From Dendrocalamus latiflorus (Eukaryota; Streptophyta; Magnoliopsida; Poales; Poaceae), in assembly GCA_017311315.1 (NCBI GenBank), contig CM029626.1:7120006-7184005 (forward strand): a stretch of 64,000 bases of DNA, read 5' to 3'. Each line of letters starts with the position of its first letter. Position 1 is the first letter of the stretch. The notes under the pieces were generated by a model. The model was not told the origin of the DNA. It saw only the letters and a program-made list of their open reading frames with translations, and made no database searches. The translations under genes and the position numbers were made by a program. This document shows positions 62,997-64,000 of the stretch, one piece after another.

Positions 62997-64000
62997 AAGT
63001 TGTTATTTTATTTCTTCCATTTTAGAAGCAAGTCACAACAATATGGAAATAGGCACAATAGACACACGCACGTGAAAACCAAATAAGGCACAACAACTAC
63101 AAAACTGTCTACCTACTAAGAGTCCCACAACTGATGAGCAAGTAGCAATCCATAATGCCATTTCAAATTTGAGCTAGGTGTGCATAGCAGGCAATCATGT
63201 GCTCAATAAAACGATACTAAAAGAACACATGATTCAACTTTATTGCACCTTCAATAGATGCATACAGAAATAGCGCCAAACAACGTAGCGGCATGTAAGC
63301 CCTAAGCCAAACTAACTAGATCCATGTAAACAGTATAGAAACTTTTTTACGCAATATACCCCTTCATTTTTCTCGCTGGTTTTAAATCTCAGGATATGTA
63401 AACTCTTTGGTCATCAAACAATCACTCTAAAACTTCTTTAGAATAGAAGTCAAAACCTTTTGCCCACCAAAAGAAATTGAAATCTCAAAAAAGAAAAAAG
63501 AACTGATCTTGTGCGGCATTGACACTTCTGTGCTATAACTTTAATACACCTGAAAGCTAGGCTACAGAAATCTAACGCTTAACAAAGCTACAAGCTAAAC
63601 AATCAACAAAATCTCGCAGATTTCCAGACAAAAACTACTAGTTTTACTAGGATAGCCTTGAACCTTTACCAGGAAAATACGGATAAAGAATCAACTATTT
63701 GTTCTGATCTAAATTTTCAGTTAAGCGATCCAAACACCTTGTCTGATTCTCGAAATAGCTACAATGTAAACCAATCAGTGAAATCTCCACACAAAACTAC
63801 TTCTAGAGTTATCCCTTAATGTTCATTAGGAGAATATGCTGGGGAGATCAATGCTCTGCCTATAAAAAGAATTAAGCTTTCACCAACCTGACGCTTAAAG
63901 AAGCTACAATCAAAGTCTACCATCGACAAAATTTCATAGATATCCACGATAGGCTGCTACATCTCTTGGGATCATCTCTTAATGTTCACCATCAAATAAC
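62997..64000. other. No gene seen
   Basis: AT-rich sequence with no conserved exon, repeat ends or tandem structure that I recognise. It may be intron or 5' flank of the disrupted RRM gene. Confidence 0.4.

Overview
This is nuclear DNA from a grass (Poaceae). The basis is the intron-containing genes, the GC-rich coding starts typical of grasses, and abundant grass transposons (Tourist-like MITEs, solo LTRs, a chromovirus, a Micron-like repeat). A 6-phosphogluconolactonase gene sits beside a TILLER ANGLE CONTROL 1 (TAC1) gene. From memory this adjacency matches the rice chromosome 9 TAC1 region. I cannot name the species.

Layout. 1-10040 is transposon-rich. It holds a fold-back MITE, a 3.2-kb long-terminal-inverted-repeat element carrying a captured, frameshifted three-exon piece of a MAP65 gene, a microsatellite-associated Micron-like repeat, and a second long-TIR element with a nested Tourist MITE. 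10045-13139 is a 3.1-kb solo LTR with a perfect 5-bp target duplication. 14354-14515 is a decayed partial copy of the PGL 3' end. 14576-19874 is a young Reina-like Ty3/gypsy element on the minus strand. 20136-22793 (or to 23036) is intact PGL. 23100-27820 holds MITEs, a TRIM/SMART-like miniature LTR element and small tandem duplications. 28276-29816 is intact TAC1. 30825-36070 is repeats plus a GC-rich tract of unknown origin. 36072-36279 is one unrecognised conserved-looking exon. 37048-39045 is a conserved plant membrane protein gene with two apparent single-base deletions. 39985-41837 is a possible F-box-like remnant split by a hAT-like element, which carries an ATP synthase subunit g pseudogene. 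42217-44824 is intact VPS22 (ESCRT-II). 47485-48000 is a 27/30-bp minisatellite next to the last exon of a rhodanese gene (48194-48311). 49033-51504 is a Tourist MITE split by a 2.2-kb solo LTR. 52165-55007 is an intact RABA-type small GTPase. 58265-59380 is a cluster of palindromic Micron-like repeats with microsatellites. 59952-61856 is an RRM-protein gene copy with frameshifts. 61957-62988 is a hAT-like element carrying a Nudix-like gene fragment. 63000-64000 is featureless.

The intact genes (PGL, TAC1, VPS22, RABA) are independent housekeeping or developmental genes, not an operon or pathway. PGL serves the oxidative pentose phosphate pathway, probably in plastids. TAC1 sets branch angle. 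VPS22 and the RAB act in endosomal and vesicle traffic. The most distinctive signals are three elements that carry fragments of unrelated host genes, precise nested insertions with readable target duplications, and recurrent microsatellites at the ends of one palindromic repeat family. I saw no clear sign of an undescribed functional system. The minisatellite with a long open frame and the unrecognised exon are the least explained coding-like signals.
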